The notes under the pieces were generated by a model. The model was not told where the DNA came from. It was given only the letters and a program-made list of their open reading frames with translations, and did no database searches. 64,000 nt of DNA from Roseateles_B sp041905785 (lineage in GTDB: Bacteria; Pseudomonadota; Gammaproteobacteria; Burkholderiales; Burkholderiaceae_C): the NCBI GenBank assembly GCA_041905785.1, contig JAYRKJ010000001.1:1-64000 (forward strand), given 5' to 3'. A program made the position numbers and the translations under genes. Shown here piece by piece: positions 42,106 to 51,141 of the stretch. Position 1 is the stretch's first letter. Every line of letters starts with the position of its first letter.

Positions 42106-44817
42106 ATGTCCGCGCAGCCCCAGTCCCTCCCAGGCGCAGCCGCCCAAGACACCGACGCCCTCGAGACCCAGGAATGGCTGGACGCCCTGTCCGCCGTCAT
42201 CGGCGAAGAGGGCGGTGAGCGCGCGCACTTCCTGCTCAACACCCTGATCGACCACGCCCGCCAGGCCGGCATCGACGTGCCGTTCTCGGCCACCACGCCC
42301 TACGTCAACACCATCCCGGCTGACCAGGAAGCGCGCTGCCCCGGCAATATCGAGATTGAAAAGCGCCTGCGCGCCTACATGCGCTGGAACGCCATGGCCA
42401 TGGTGGTGCGCGCCAACCGGCTGAATCCGGCCGATGGCGGCGATCTGGGCGGCCACATCGGCTCTTTTGCCTCGCTGGCCTCCATGCTGGGCGCCGGCTT
42501 CAACCACTTCTGGCATGCCGAGAGTGAGAAGCACGGCGGCGACCTGCTCTACATTCAGGGTCACAGCGCCCCCGGCATCTATGCCCGCGCCTTCCTGGAA
42601 GGCCGCCTGAGCGAGGCCCAGCTGGACAGCTTCCGCCAGGAGGTCGATGGCAAGGGCCTCTCCAGCTATCCCCACCCCAAGCTGATGCCGGACTTCTGGC
42701 AGTTCCCGACGGTCTCCATGGGCCTGGGCCCGCTGATGGCCATCTACCAGGCCCGCTTCCTGAAGTACCTGCATGCCCGCGGCATTGCCGACACCGCCAA
42801 CCGCAAGGTCTGGGCCTTCATGGGCGACGGCGAGATGGATGAGCCCGAAAGCCTGGGCGCCATCGGCCTCGCGGCGCGCGAGGGCCTGGACAACCTGGTC
42901 TTCGTCGTCAACTGCAATCTACAGCGCCTGGACGGCCCGGTCCGCGGCAACGGCAAGATCATCCAGGAGCTGGAAGGCGAGTTCCGCGGCAGCGGCTGGA
43001 GCGTGATCAAGCTGATCTGGGGCAAGGGCTGGGACGAGCTGCTGGCGCGCGACAAGAGCGGCAAGCTCAAGCAACTGATGATGGAGACGCTGGACGGCGA
43101 CTACCAGGCCATGAAGGCCAATGACGGCGCCTACGTCCGCAAGCACTTCTTCGGCAAGTACCCCGAGACCGCCAAGCTCGTCGAGCACATGAGCGACGAC
43201 GAGATCTTCGAGCTGCGCCGCGGGGGCCACCAGCCCGAGAAGGTCTATGCCGCCTTCCACGCCGCCCACAACAACCGCTCGGGCCAGCCCACGGTGCTGC
43301 TGGTCAAGACCGTCAAGGGCTATGGCATGGGCAAGGCCGGTGAAGGCAAGAACACCGTCCACCAGACCAAGAAGCTCACCGACGAGGACATCAAGTACAT
43401 CCGCGACCGCTTCGGCATCCCCGTGCCGGACAGCGAGCTGCCCAAGCTGCCGTACTACAAGCCGGCCGATGACACGCCGGAAATGCGCTACCTGCACGAA
43501 CGCCGCCAGGCCCTGGGCGGCTACCTGCCCAAGCGCCGCGTCAAGGCGGACGAGAGCTTCGTGACGCCGCCGCTGGAGACCTTCAAGGCCGTGCTGGACC
43601 CGACCGCGGAAGGCCGCGAGATCTCGACGACCCAGGCCTATGTGCGCTTCCTGACGCAGCTGCTGCGCGACAAGGAGCTAGGCCCGCGCGTGGTGCCCAT
43701 CCTCGTCGACGAGGCCCGCACCTTCGGCATGGAAGGCCTGTTCCGCCAGATCGGCATCTACAACCCCAAGGGCCAGCTCTACACCCCGGTCGACAAGGAC
43801 CAGGTGATGTACTACCGCGAGGACAAGGCCGGCCAGATCCTGCAGGAAGGCATCAACGAGGCCGGCGGCATGGCCAGCTGGATCGCCGCAGCCACGAGCT
43901 ACTCGACGAACAACCGGGTGATGATCCCGTTCTACGTCTACTACTCGATGTTCGGCTTCCAGCGCATCGGCGACCTGGCCTGGGCGGCCGGCGACATGCA
44001 GGCCCGCGGCTTCCTGCTGGGCGGCACCTCGGGCCGGACCACGCTCAACGGCGAAGGCCTGCAACACGAGGACGGCCACAGCCACATCCTGGCCGGCACC
44101 ATCCCCAACTGCATCTCCTACGACCCGACCTTCGCGCACGAGGTCGCCGTGATCATGCACAACGGCCTCAAGCGCATGGTGGAGAACCAGGAGAACGTGT
44201 TCTTCTACATCACCCTGCTCAACGAGAACTACGCGATGCCGGGCCTGAAGGCCGGCACCGAGGCGCAGATCCTCAAGGGCATGTACCTGCTGGATCCGGC
44301 TTCGGCCGGCAGCGCGCTGCAGGTCAACCTGCTGGGCTCGGGCTCCATCCTGCGCGAGTCCATGGCCGCCAAGGCGCTGCTGGAGCAGGACTGGGGCGTC
44401 GGCGCCCACATCTGGTCCTGCCCCAGCTTCAACGAGCTGGCCCGCGACGGCCAGGACGCCGAGCGCTGGAACCTGCTGCACCCGACCCAGGCGCCGCGCG
44501 CGGCCTACGTCACCCAGCAGCTGAGCGGCACCAGCGGCCCGGTGATCGCCTCGACCGACTACATGAAGAACTACGCCGAGCAGATCCGCGCCTACGTGCC
44601 GGCCGGTCGTTCGTACAAGGTGCTGGGCACCGACGGCTTCGGCCGCTCGGACTTCCGCACCAAGCTGCGCGAGCACTTCGAGATCAACCGCCACTACATC
44701 GTCGTGGCCGCGCTGAAGAGCCTGGCCGACGAAGGCAAGCTGCCGCTGGCCAAGGTCGCCGAGGCGATTGCGAAGTACGGCATCAAGGCCGACAAGATCA
44801 ACCCCCTCTACGCCTGA
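42106..44817 (+). CDS. aceE: Pyruvate dehydrogenase E1 component, homodimeric
   Basis: Thiamine-diphosphate-dependent decarboxylation of pyruvate and acetyl transfer to lipoyl-E2. The 903-residue product has the E. coli-type fold: ThDP/Mg motif GDGEMDEPESLGA (about 241-253) with NCNLQRLDGPVRGNGKIIQELE, HFFGKYPE, and the transketolase central and C-terminal domains (GRTTLNGEGLQHEDGHSH near 640, VLGTDGFGRSDFR near 845). AAGGAG precedes the ATG at 42106. First gene of the aceE-aceF-lpdA operon; aceF starts 41 bases downstream. Confidence 0.97.
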   Translation: MSAQPQSLPGAAAQDTDALETQEWLDALSAVIGEEGGERAHFLLNTLIDHARQAGIDVPFSATTPYVNTIPADQEARCPGNIEIEKRLRAYMRWNAMAMVVRANRLNPADGGDLGGHIGSFASLASMLGAGFNHFWHAESEKHGGDLLYIQGHSAPGIYARAFLEGRLSEAQLDSFRQEVDGKGLSSYPHPKLMPDFWQFPTVSMGLGPLMAIYQARFLKYLHARGIADTANRKVWAFMGDGEMDEPESLGAIGLAAREGLDNLVFVVNCNLQRLDGPVRGNGKIIQELEGEFRGSGWSVIKLIWGKGWDELLARDKSGKLKQLMMETLDGDYQAMKANDGAYVRKHFFGKYPETAKLVEHMSDDEIFELRRGGHQPEKVYAAFHAAHNNRSGQPTVLLVKTVKGYGMGKAGEGKNTVHQTKKLTDEDIKYIRDRFGIPVPDSELPKLPYYKPADDTPEMRYLHERRQALGGYLPKRRVKADESFVTPPLETFKAVLDPTAEGREISTTQAYVRFLTQLLRDKELGPRVVPILVDEARTFGMEGLFRQIGIYNPKGQLYTPVDKDQVMYYREDKAGQILQEGINEAGGMASWIAAATSYSTNNRVMIPFYVYYSMFGFQRIGDLAWAAGDMQARGFLLGGTSGRTTLNGEGLQHEDGHSHILAGTIPNCISYDPTFAHEVAVIMHNGLKRMVENQENVFFYITLLNENYAMPGLKAGTEAQILKGMYLLDPASAGSALQVNLLGSGSILRESMAAKALLEQDWGVGAHIWSCPSFNELARDGQDAERWNLLHPTQAPRAAYVTQQLSGTSGPVIASTDYMKNYAEQIRAYVPAGRSYKVLGTDGFGRSDFRTKLREHFEINRHYIVVAALKSLADEGKLPLAKVAEAIAKYGIKADKINPLYA

Positions 44818-44858
44818 TCGCTCCCGCGCAGCGCAACGTATTCAACGGAGACATCCGC

Positions 44859-46511
44859 ATGGCAATGCTTGAAGTGAAGGTGCCCGACATCGGGGACTTC
44901 AAGGACGTGGCAGTGATCGAGCTGCTGGTGAAGGTGGGCGACACGATCTCGGTCGACCAGAGCCTGGTGACCGTGGAGAGCGACAAGGCCTCCATGGAGA
45001 TTCCCTCGACGCACGCGGGCGAGGTCAAGGAGCTGAAGGTCGCCGTGGGTGACAAGGTCAACGAGGGCAGCCTGCTGCTGATCGTGGAAGGGGCGGGCGC
45101 TGCGGCGGCTGCGCCTGCACCGGCTACCGTCGCGGCTCCGGCGCCTGCCGCTGCCCCGGCAGTGCCAGCTCCTGTCGCCGCGCCTGCGGCGGGCGGCGGG
45201 CTTGTTGACGTCGTGGTGCCGGACATCGGCGACTTCGACGAGGTCAGCGTGATCGAGGTCTTCGTCAAGGTGGGCGACACGATCCGCGTCGAGCAGAGCC
45301 TGATCACCGTGGAGAGCGACAAGGCCTCGATGGAGATCCCGTCCTCGCACGGCGGTGTGATCAAGGAGCTCAAGGTCAAGCTGGGTGACAAGGTCGCCAA
45401 GGGCACGCTGCTGGCCGTGGTGCAGACCGCCGCCGGCGCCGCTGCCCCCACGGCGAGCGCACCGGCCCCTGCCGCGCCTGCCGCAGCGCCGGCTCAGGCC
45501 GCCGCAGCGCCTGTGGCCGCAAGCGCCTCGGTGCTGGCGCTGCCCGCGCATGAGCCCTCGGCCGCCAAGGGCCGCCTGCCGCACGCCTCTCCCACCATCC
45601 GCAAGCTGGCCCGCGAGCTGGGCGTGCCGCTGGAGGAAGTGAAGGGCAGCGGTCCCAAGGGCCGCGTGCTGGAATCCGACGTGCAGGGCTTCGTCAAGGC
45701 CGTGATGGCCGGCCAGACACAGACCGCCGCACAGAAGGCCGCCGCGCCCGCGGGCGGTGCAGCCAGCGGTGGCGCCTTCCCGGGCCTGCTGGCCTGGCCG
45801 CAGGTGGACTTCGCCAAGTTCGGCCCCATCGAGCGCAAGGAGATGGGCCGCATCAAGAAGATCTCGGGCGCGAATCTGCATCGCAACTGGGTGGTGATCC
45901 CGCACGTCACCAACCACGACGATGCCGACATCACCGACCTCGAAGCCTTCCGCGTCCTGCTGAACAAGGAGAACGAGAAGAGCGGCGTGAAGGTCACCAT
46001 GCTGGCCTTCATGATCAAGGCCGCCGTGGCCGCGCTCAAGAAGTTCCCCGAGTTCAACGCCAGCCTGGATGGCGACACGCTCGTGCTGAAGCAGTACTTC
46101 CACATCGGCTTCGCGGCGGACACGCCCAACGGCCTGGTGGTGCCGGTGATCAAGGATGCCGACAAGAAGGGCATCGTCCAGATCAGCCAGGAAATGGTCG
46201 AGCTGGCCAAGAAGGCCCGCGACGGCAAGCTGGGCCCGGCCGACATGACGGGCGGCTGCTTCACGATCTCGTCCCTCGGCGGCATCGGCGGGCGCTACTT
46301 CACGCCCATCATCAATGCGCCCGAGGTGGCCATCATGGGCGTGTGCAAGAGCCAGATCGAGCCCAAGTGGGACGGCCAGGCCTTCCAGCCGCGCCTGATG
46401 CTGCCGCTGTCCTTGAGCTGGGATCACCGCGTGATCGACGGTGCGGCCGCTGCGCGTTTCAACGTGTACTTCGCTTCCTTGCTGGCCGACTTCCGCCGCA
46501 TCGCGCTGTAA
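44859..46511 (+). CDS. aceF: Pyruvate dehydrogenase E2, dihydrolipoamide acetyltransferase
   Basis: Core acetyltransferase of the PDH complex. The 550-residue product has two lipoyl domains (about 1-78 and 116-192), each with the modified lysine in VESDKASMEIPS, joined by Ala/Pro-rich swinging linkers. Then comes the E3/E1-binding domain (HASPTIRKLARELGVPLEEV, about 240-275) and the catalytic domain with active-site His in LSLSWDHRVIDGAAAARF near 525. Two lipoyl domains, against three in E. coli, is normal for Burkholderiales. A third, closely related lipoyl domain is fused to the neighbouring lpdA. Confidence 0.97.
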   Translation: MAMLEVKVPDIGDFKDVAVIELLVKVGDTISVDQSLVTVESDKASMEIPSTHAGEVKELKVAVGDKVNEGSLLLIVEGAGAAAAAPAPATVAAPAPAAAPAVPAPVAAPAAGGGLVDVVVPDIGDFDEVSVIEVFVKVGDTIRVEQSLITVESDKASMEIPSSHGGVIKELKVKLGDKVAKGTLLAVVQTAAGAAAPTASAPAPAAPAAAPAQAAAAPVAASASVLALPAHEPSAAKGRLPHASPTIRKLARELGVPLEEVKGSGPKGRVLESDVQGFVKAVMAGQTQTAAQKAAAPAGGAASGGAFPGLLAWPQVDFAKFGPIERKEMGRIKKISGANLHRNWVVIPHVTNHDDADITDLEAFRVLLNKENEKSGVKVTMLAFMIKAAVAALKKFPEFNASLDGDTLVLKQYFHIGFAADTPNGLVVPVIKDADKKGIVQISQEMVELAKKARDGKLGPADMTGGCFTISSLGGIGGRYFTPIINAPEVAIMGVCKSQIEPKWDGQAFQPRLMLPLSLSWDHRVIDGAAAARFNVYFASLLADFRRIAL

Positions 46512-46591
46512 GCTCGCCCCACCGCAAAGAACCCACACCGGGCCGGGCCTGCGCGTCATGAGCGCGCGGCTCGCCGCCCCAGGAGACAGAC

Positions 46592-48427
46592 ATGGCATTG
46601 CTAGAAGTGAAGGTCCCGGACATCGGTGACTTCAAGGACGTGGCCATCATCGAGCTGCTGGTCAAGGCCGGCGACACGGTGAAGGTCGACCAGAGCCTGC
46701 TGACCGTCGAGAGCGACAAGGCCTCGATGGAGATCCCGTCGACGCACGCCGGCGTGGTCAAGGAACTCAAAGTGAGCCTGGGTGACAAGGTCAACCAGGG
46801 CACGACCATCCTGGTGCTGGACAGCGAGGCCGCTGCGGCCCCGGCACCTGCACCGGCCGTGGCCGCTGCGGCACCTGCACCGGCCGTGGCCGCTGCGGCT
46901 GCCGCAGCACCGGCTCCAGCCGTGGCAGCACCTGCAGCGCCGCTGCCCGCGGGCAGCTACAGCGGTGCCGCCGACCTCGAGGCCGACGTGCTGGTGCTGG
47001 GTGGCGGCCCCGGCGGCTACTCGGCCGCCTTCCGCGCGGCGGACCTCGGCCTGAAGGTCGTGCTGGTCGAGCGCTATGCCACGCTGGGCGGCGTCTGCCT
47101 CAACGTGGGCTGCATCCCCTCCAAGGCGCTGCTGCACGTGGCCGCGGTGATGGACGAGGTGAGCCACATGGCGGACCTGGGCGTCGACTTCGGTGCGCCC
47201 ACCGTCAACATCGACAAGCTGCGCGGCCACAAGGAAAAGGTCATTGGCAAGCTGACCGGCGGCCTCTCGCAGATGGCCAAGATGCGCAAGGTGACGGTCG
47301 TGCGCGGCTACGGCAGCTTCATCGACCCCTACCACCTGAGCGTGGAAGAGACCACCGGCACGGCGCAGGACAAGTCCGGCGCGAGCAAGATCGTGCGCTT
47401 CAAGAAGGCCATCATCGCCGCCGGCTCGGCCGCCGTGCGCCTGCCCTTCCTGCCGCAGGACGAGCGCATCGTCGACTCCACCGGCGCGCTGCAGCTCAAG
47501 GGCGTTCCAAAGAAGATGCTGATCATCGGTGGCGGCATCATCGGCCTGGAAATGGGCACCGTCTACTCGACCCTGGGCGCGCGCCTGGACGTGGTCGAGA
47601 TGATGGACGGCCTGATGCAGGGCGCGGACCGCGACCTGGTCAAGGTCTGGGAGAAGATGAACAAGCCCCGCTTCGACAAGATCCTGTTGAAGACCAAGAC
47701 CGTCGGGGCCGAGGCCACGCCCGAAGGCATCAAGGTGCAGTTCGAGGGCCTGGACGGCACGAAGAGCGAGGGCGTCTACGACCTCGTGCTGCAGGCCGTG
47801 GGCCGCACGCCCAACGGGAAGAAGATTGCCGCCGACAAGGCCGGCGTGGCCGTGACGGACCGCGGCTTCATCAACGTCGACGTGCAGATGCGCACCAACG
47901 TGCCCAACATCTTTGCCATCGGCGACATCGTCGGCCAGCCCATGCTGGCGCACAAGGCGGTGCACGAGGCGCATGTGGCGGCCGAGGTCATCGCGGGCGA
48001 GCTGCTGAACGACGCTGCGCTAGCGAAGAGCCAGTTCGACGCCCGCGTGATCCCCAGCGTGGCCTACACCGACCCGGAAGTGGCCTGGGTGGGCCTCACC
48101 GAGGAGCAGGCCAAGGCTCAAGGGCTGAAGATCAAGAAGGGCCTGTTCCCCTGGGCGGCCTCGGGCCGCGCCATCGCCAACGGCCGGGATGAGGGCTTCA
48201 CCAAGCTGCTGTTCGATGAGGAGACGCACCGCATCGTCGGCGGCGGCATCGTCGGCACGCATGCCGGCGACATGATCGGCGAGATCGCCCTGGCCATCGA
48301 GATGGGCGCGGATGCCGTGGACATCGGCAAGACCATCCACCCGCATCCCACGCTGGGCGAGAGCATCGGCATGGCGGCCGAGGTGGCGCACGGCTCGTGC
48401 ACGGATGTGCCGCCGGCGCGCAAGTAA
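46592..48427 (+). CDS. lpdA: Lipoyl-domain-fused dihydrolipoyl dehydrogenase (E3)
   Basis: Reoxidises dihydrolipoamide, with FAD and NAD. The 611-residue protein has an N-terminal lipoyl domain (1-80, VESDKASMEIPS), an Ala/Pro linker containing a perfect 27-base tandem duplication (46844-46897), and a complete E3. The FAD motif is VLVLGGGPGGYSAA, the redox disulfide GGVCLNVGCIPSKAL, the NAD motif MLIIGGGIIGLEMG, the catalytic His in HPHPTLGESIGMA. The fused lipoyl domain is typical of beta- and some gammaproteobacterial PDH operons. A terminator hairpin follows at 48462-48487. Confidence 0.96.
   Translation: MALLEVKVPDIGDFKDVAIIELLVKAGDTVKVDQSLLTVESDKASMEIPSTHAGVVKELKVSLGDKVNQGTTILVLDSEAAAAPAPAPAVAAAAPAPAVAAAAAAAPAPAVAAPAAPLPAGSYSGAADLEADVLVLGGGPGGYSAAFRAADLGLKVVLVERYATLGGVCLNVGCIPSKALLHVAAVMDEVSHMADLGVDFGAPTVNIDKLRGHKEKVIGKLTGGLSQMAKMRKVTVVRGYGSFIDPYHLSVEETTGTAQDKSGASKIVRFKKAIIAAGSAAVRLPFLPQDERIVDSTGALQLKGVPKKMLIIGGGIIGLEMGTVYSTLGARLDVVEMMDGLMQGADRDLVKVWEKMNKPRFDKILLKTKTVGAEATPEGIKVQFEGLDGTKSEGVYDLVLQAVGRTPNGKKIAADKAGVAVTDRGFINVDVQMRTNVPNIFAIGDIVGQPMLAHKAVHEAHVAAEVIAGELLNDAALAKSQFDARVIPSVAYTDPEVAWVGLTEEQAKAQGLKIKKGLFPWAASGRAIANGRDEGFTKLLFDEETHRIVGGGIVGTHAGDMIGEIALAIEMGADAVDIGKTIHPHPTLGESIGMAAEVAHGSCTDVPPARK
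46844..46897 (+). repeat. 27-base perfect tandem duplication in lpdA linker
   Basis: Two identical consecutive 27-base units (46844-46870 and 46871-46897) encode APAPAVAAA twice in the flexible linker between lipoyl domain and E3 core. The length change stays in frame, so the linker could vary between strains by slippage or recombination. Confidence 0.85.
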
Positions 48428-48461
48428 GCCCGCGGCGCCGAGCCCTCGCTGATCGCGCTTG

Positions 48462-48489
48462 AGCCCGAACCGGCGACGGTTCGGGCTTT
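48462..48489 (+). terminator. Terminator of the PDH operon
   Basis: Perfect 10-base stem AGCCCGAACC (48462-48471) and GGTTCGGGCT (48478-48487) with a 6-base loop, 34 bases after lpdA. The trailing T run is short (TTTG), so termination may be less efficient than at the other hairpins of the window. Confidence 0.8.
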
Positions 48490-48661
48490 GCTCATTGGCG
48501 AGCCCGTGCGTCCGGCGTCATGGGCGAGCGCAGGCCAGCGCCTGAGGCAGGGGAGCCCGCGTCCCACCCCACGGCCCACCCCACCTCCCGCCCACATCCG
48601 AGGGGCTGCCAAGGGGCGCGCAGGCGTGCACACTGGGGCTCCCGCTGCCTCCACGCGCACC

Positions 48662-49417
48662 GTGAACCGCTTTGCCGCCATCGCCCTGCTGCTGGTCGCC
48701 GCCTTGGGCGCATCCGCCCGGGCGCAAGCGCCGCGCGAGCTGCATTACTTCGACATCCCGCCCATGATGTACACCGACGCCCAGGGGCGCCCGGCGGGAA
48801 GCCTGCTCGATCAGCTGCGCCGCGTCTGGCCAGCCGAGATGCCCATGCCGCCCCTGCATCCAGCGCCCTTGAAGCGCTCATTGCAGGACGTCCTGCAGGG
48901 GGGGGAGCCGATCTGCCTGGTCGGGGTGTTCAAGACGCCTGAGCGGGAAGCGGTGGCCTGGTTTTCCGGCCCCATCTTTCGCGAGTCGCCGTCGGTATTC
49001 CTGGCGACGCGTGCGGCAGCGGCACGGATGCGCAAGTACCCGAGCGCACAGGCACTGGTCGAGGACCCCGTTCTGCGTCTGCTGCTGACCGACGGCGCCT
49101 CCTACGGCCCGCAGCTCGATGCCTGGCTGCGGCAGCGGGGGGCGGCCATGCTGCGCGTCAGCGCACCGCCGGCGCGCCAGGTGCGCATGCTGCTGCGCGG
49201 TCATGCGGACTTCATGTTCACCGACCTGGACGAGGCGGCCGTGCTGCTGAAGGAGCTGGGCTCGTCGGCGCGTGCCCTGGAGGTGGTGGTGCTGCCCGGC
49301 ATGGTGGAGTCGCCGACGCGGCACCTGATGTGCCAGCGCGACCTGGACCGGCAATGGCTGAATGCGCTGGACGAGCGGCTGCGCAGCCTGGATCCCGGCA
49401 CGGTGGCCGCGCCCTGA
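48662..49417 (+). CDS. Periplasmic substrate-binding-like protein (family 3 type)
   Basis: A 251-residue exported protein from a GTG at 48662 (signal peptide FAAIALLLVAALGASARAQ). The pattern ELHYFDIPPMMYTDAQGRPAGSLLDQL is the typical start of ABC-type amino-acid-binding folds; LLLTDGASYGPQLDAWL and GHADFMFTDLDEAAVLL fit the second lobe. No ABC permease or ATPase genes are near, as for many stand-alone members in Burkholderiales, so it may be a sensor or orphan. No ligand can be assigned. The 234-base gap to lpdA contains only the terminator hairpin. Confidence 0.7.
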   Translation: MNRFAAIALLLVAALGASARAQAPRELHYFDIPPMMYTDAQGRPAGSLLDQLRRVWPAEMPMPPLHPAPLKRSLQDVLQGGEPICLVGVFKTPEREAVAWFSGPIFRESPSVFLATRAAAARMRKYPSAQALVEDPVLRLLLTDGASYGPQLDAWLRQRGAAMLRVSAPPARQVRMLLRGHADFMFTDLDEAAVLLKELGSSARALEVVVLPGMVESPTRHLMCQRDLDRQWLNALDERLRSLDPGTVAAP

Positions 49418-49441
49418 ACGCAGCGGGCATGGCGCCCCGGC

Positions 49442-49876
49442 TCACTCCACCAGGATCGCCCGATGCTTCAAGGCCAGGTGGATCTTGTCCGCCAGGGTTT
49501 CCTTGTTGAAGGGCTTGACCACATAGCCGCAGGCGCCGCCCTTGGCTGCACGCAGGATGTCGTCCTTGCGGCCTTCGGCCGTCACCAGCAGCACGGGGAT
49601 CCTGCGCAGGGGGTTGTCGGCCGGCTTGGCCTGGATCGCCTCCAGCAGCTCGAAGCCGTTCATCTCCGGCATGTTCACGTCGCTCAGCACGAAATGGATG
49701 GGCTCACCCGACTCGACCGAGTGCTCCAGCTGGCGCAGCGCCAACAGGCCGTTCTCTGCTTCCAGGATCTTTCTGAAGCCGATTTCTCGCAGCAGGCCCG
49801 AGATGATGCGGCGCATGGTGGAGAAGTCATCCACCACGAGGAAACAGAACTCATCGCGCTTGACCGTCGTCACCAT
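49442..49876 (-). CDS. CheY-like single-domain response regulator
   Basis: A 144-residue receiver domain alone: FLVVDDFSTMRRI with the acidic pocket Asp15-Asp16 region, phospho-acceptor Asp66 in VLSDVNMPEMNGFELLEAI, Thr in VLLVTAEGRKDD, and Lys in VVKPFNKETL. It is very close to chemotaxis CheY in sequence but lies alone, without che or fli genes, so it could serve another kinase. ATG at 49876. Convergent with the binding-protein gene (24 bases between ends). Confidence 0.88.
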   Translation of the reverse strand: MVTTVKRDEFCFLVVDDFSTMRRIISGLLREIGFRKILEAENGLLALRQLEHSVESGEPIHFVLSDVNMPEMNGFELLEAIQAKPADNPLRRIPVLLVTAEGRKDDILRAAKGGACGYVVKPFNKETLADKIHLALKHRAILVE

Positions 49877-49945
49877 GAGGCATTACTCCGCAAAGCTGAA
49901 GCGTAGCCCGGGCCGGGTGCTGCGCGCTGCGCCTGCCGGCTGCGT

Positions 49946-50899
49946 TCACTGCAATTGTTCTCGCAGAAAGGCCAGCAGACGGGCACGCGACGCTTCCAGG
50001 GCCGCCGCATTGCCGCCCACATGGACGCCTTGGCCGGGATGCACGCCGTTGGGTACATCCTTGCGGAGCCGGAGTGGCTTGTCGGAATCAAAGCCATGGT
50101 ATGCCCCGGCATAGCGCTCGATGGCGATGGGCATGCCAGCCGGCGCGCGTGCCGCCAGGGCTTCGCAGGCTTGCGCAGGGGTCCAGTCGTCCTGCGCGCC
50201 AACGAACAACTGCAGCGGCGCGCTGGGTGTGTAGCCGCGCTTGAGCTCTGCCTCGCAGCCTGGGTAGAAGGCCGCCAGGGCGCGCGGCTTGGGTTGTGCC
50301 AGGGCCACGTCCCGGTAGGCCAGGTTGCTGGCGGCCAGCACACTGCTCCCGCCATTGGACCAGCCAAGCAGCGCCAGGCGCCCGGCATCCACATCACTGC
50401 GCCGCGCCAGCCAGGCCAGCGCGCCCAGGGCATCCAGACGGCGCTGGCTCATGGTGATCGCGCGCGTGCCGATGCGCTGGGTACACAGTTCCTTTTCACC
50501 GCGCGGAGTGAACGAGTCCAGCACCAGCGCATGCCAGCCTTGGGCATTCAGCAGGGCGCTGTATTCGCGCATGCGAGCCGAAGGTTGACCGTGACCGTCA
50601 TGCGGGCCGCCGCAGCCGTGCAGCAGCAGCACGGTGGGGCGCCGACCGGCTTGCGTCGCGGCATACCAGTAGCCGTTCAGCGTCAGCGCCTGCCCGCCCT
50701 GCTGCTCCAGGCTGGGCACAGACACCTCGACCGGAGCCGCCGCGGCGTCGGCATCGCTGTCCGCCGTGGCATCAAGCGCGATCAACAGGGCGACGAACGC
50801 GCTCACCGCGCGCCCGACGGCCGACTGGACCTGGACGCGCCGTGCTGCATGGCTGACGCGCGGCTGGGCGAGGGGGGGCGGCTGCGCTTGATGATCCAT
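49946..50899 (-). CDS. Dienelactone hydrolase-like alpha/beta hydrolase, exported
   Basis: A 317-residue protein. The N-terminus is Pro/Gln-rich, then a hydrophobic segment VGRAVSAFVALLIALDATADS that may be a signal or anchor. The hydrolase domain has the oxyanion HGCGG near 107, nucleophile Ser in GWSNGG near 187, and catalytic His in AYHGFDSDKPL near 266. The fold matches DLH, but substrates of stand-alone members are diverse esters; dienelactone is unlikely as there is no aromatic pathway here. GGAGG precedes the ATG at 50899. Divergent from the first J-domain gene. Confidence 0.8.
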   Translation of the reverse strand: MDHQAQPPPLAQPRVSHAARRVQVQSAVGRAVSAFVALLIALDATADSDADAAAAPVEVSVPSLEQQGGQALTLNGYWYAATQAGRRPTVLLLHGCGGPHDGHGQPSARMREYSALLNAQGWHALVLDSFTPRGEKELCTQRIGTRAITMSQRRLDALGALAWLARRSDVDAGRLALLGWSNGGSSVLAASNLAYRDVALAQPKPRALAAFYPGCEAELKRGYTPSAPLQLFVGAQDDWTPAQACEALAARAPAGMPIAIERYAGAYHGFDSDKPLRLRKDVPNGVHPGQGVHVGGNAAALEASRARLLAFLREQLQ

Positions 50900-51141
50900 C
50901 GTTCCTCCGTGGTCGCCGGATTGTTCCCGGTTCGCTGCCGCGCCACTGTCCGGCGAGGGGGAGGAAAACCCGGACTCCCTGAGGCCACCAGCACGTCGGA
51001 ACATCTGCACTCTTGCGGACAATACCGCTGCCGGCTTGGCTAAACTCGGCCGGCCGCCGCGAAGGGCAGGAACGCAACTGCGCTTCAGGGTGAGCATGCA
51101 ATGGTTGGGTCGCAACGGGTTGTGGCCGTTTGGGGTAGGAA

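Noticed and set aside
41860..42774. Upstream extension of the sensor kinase into aceE
   Set aside because: It would overlap 669 bases of aceE on the opposite strand and the divergent promoter; Met at 41859 starts the recognisable protein.
44808..46598. 596-residue minus-strand open frame opposite aceF
   Set aside because: Antisense shadow of a complete E2 gene with clear lipoyl and catalytic motifs; its composition is repetitive and no domain is recognisable.
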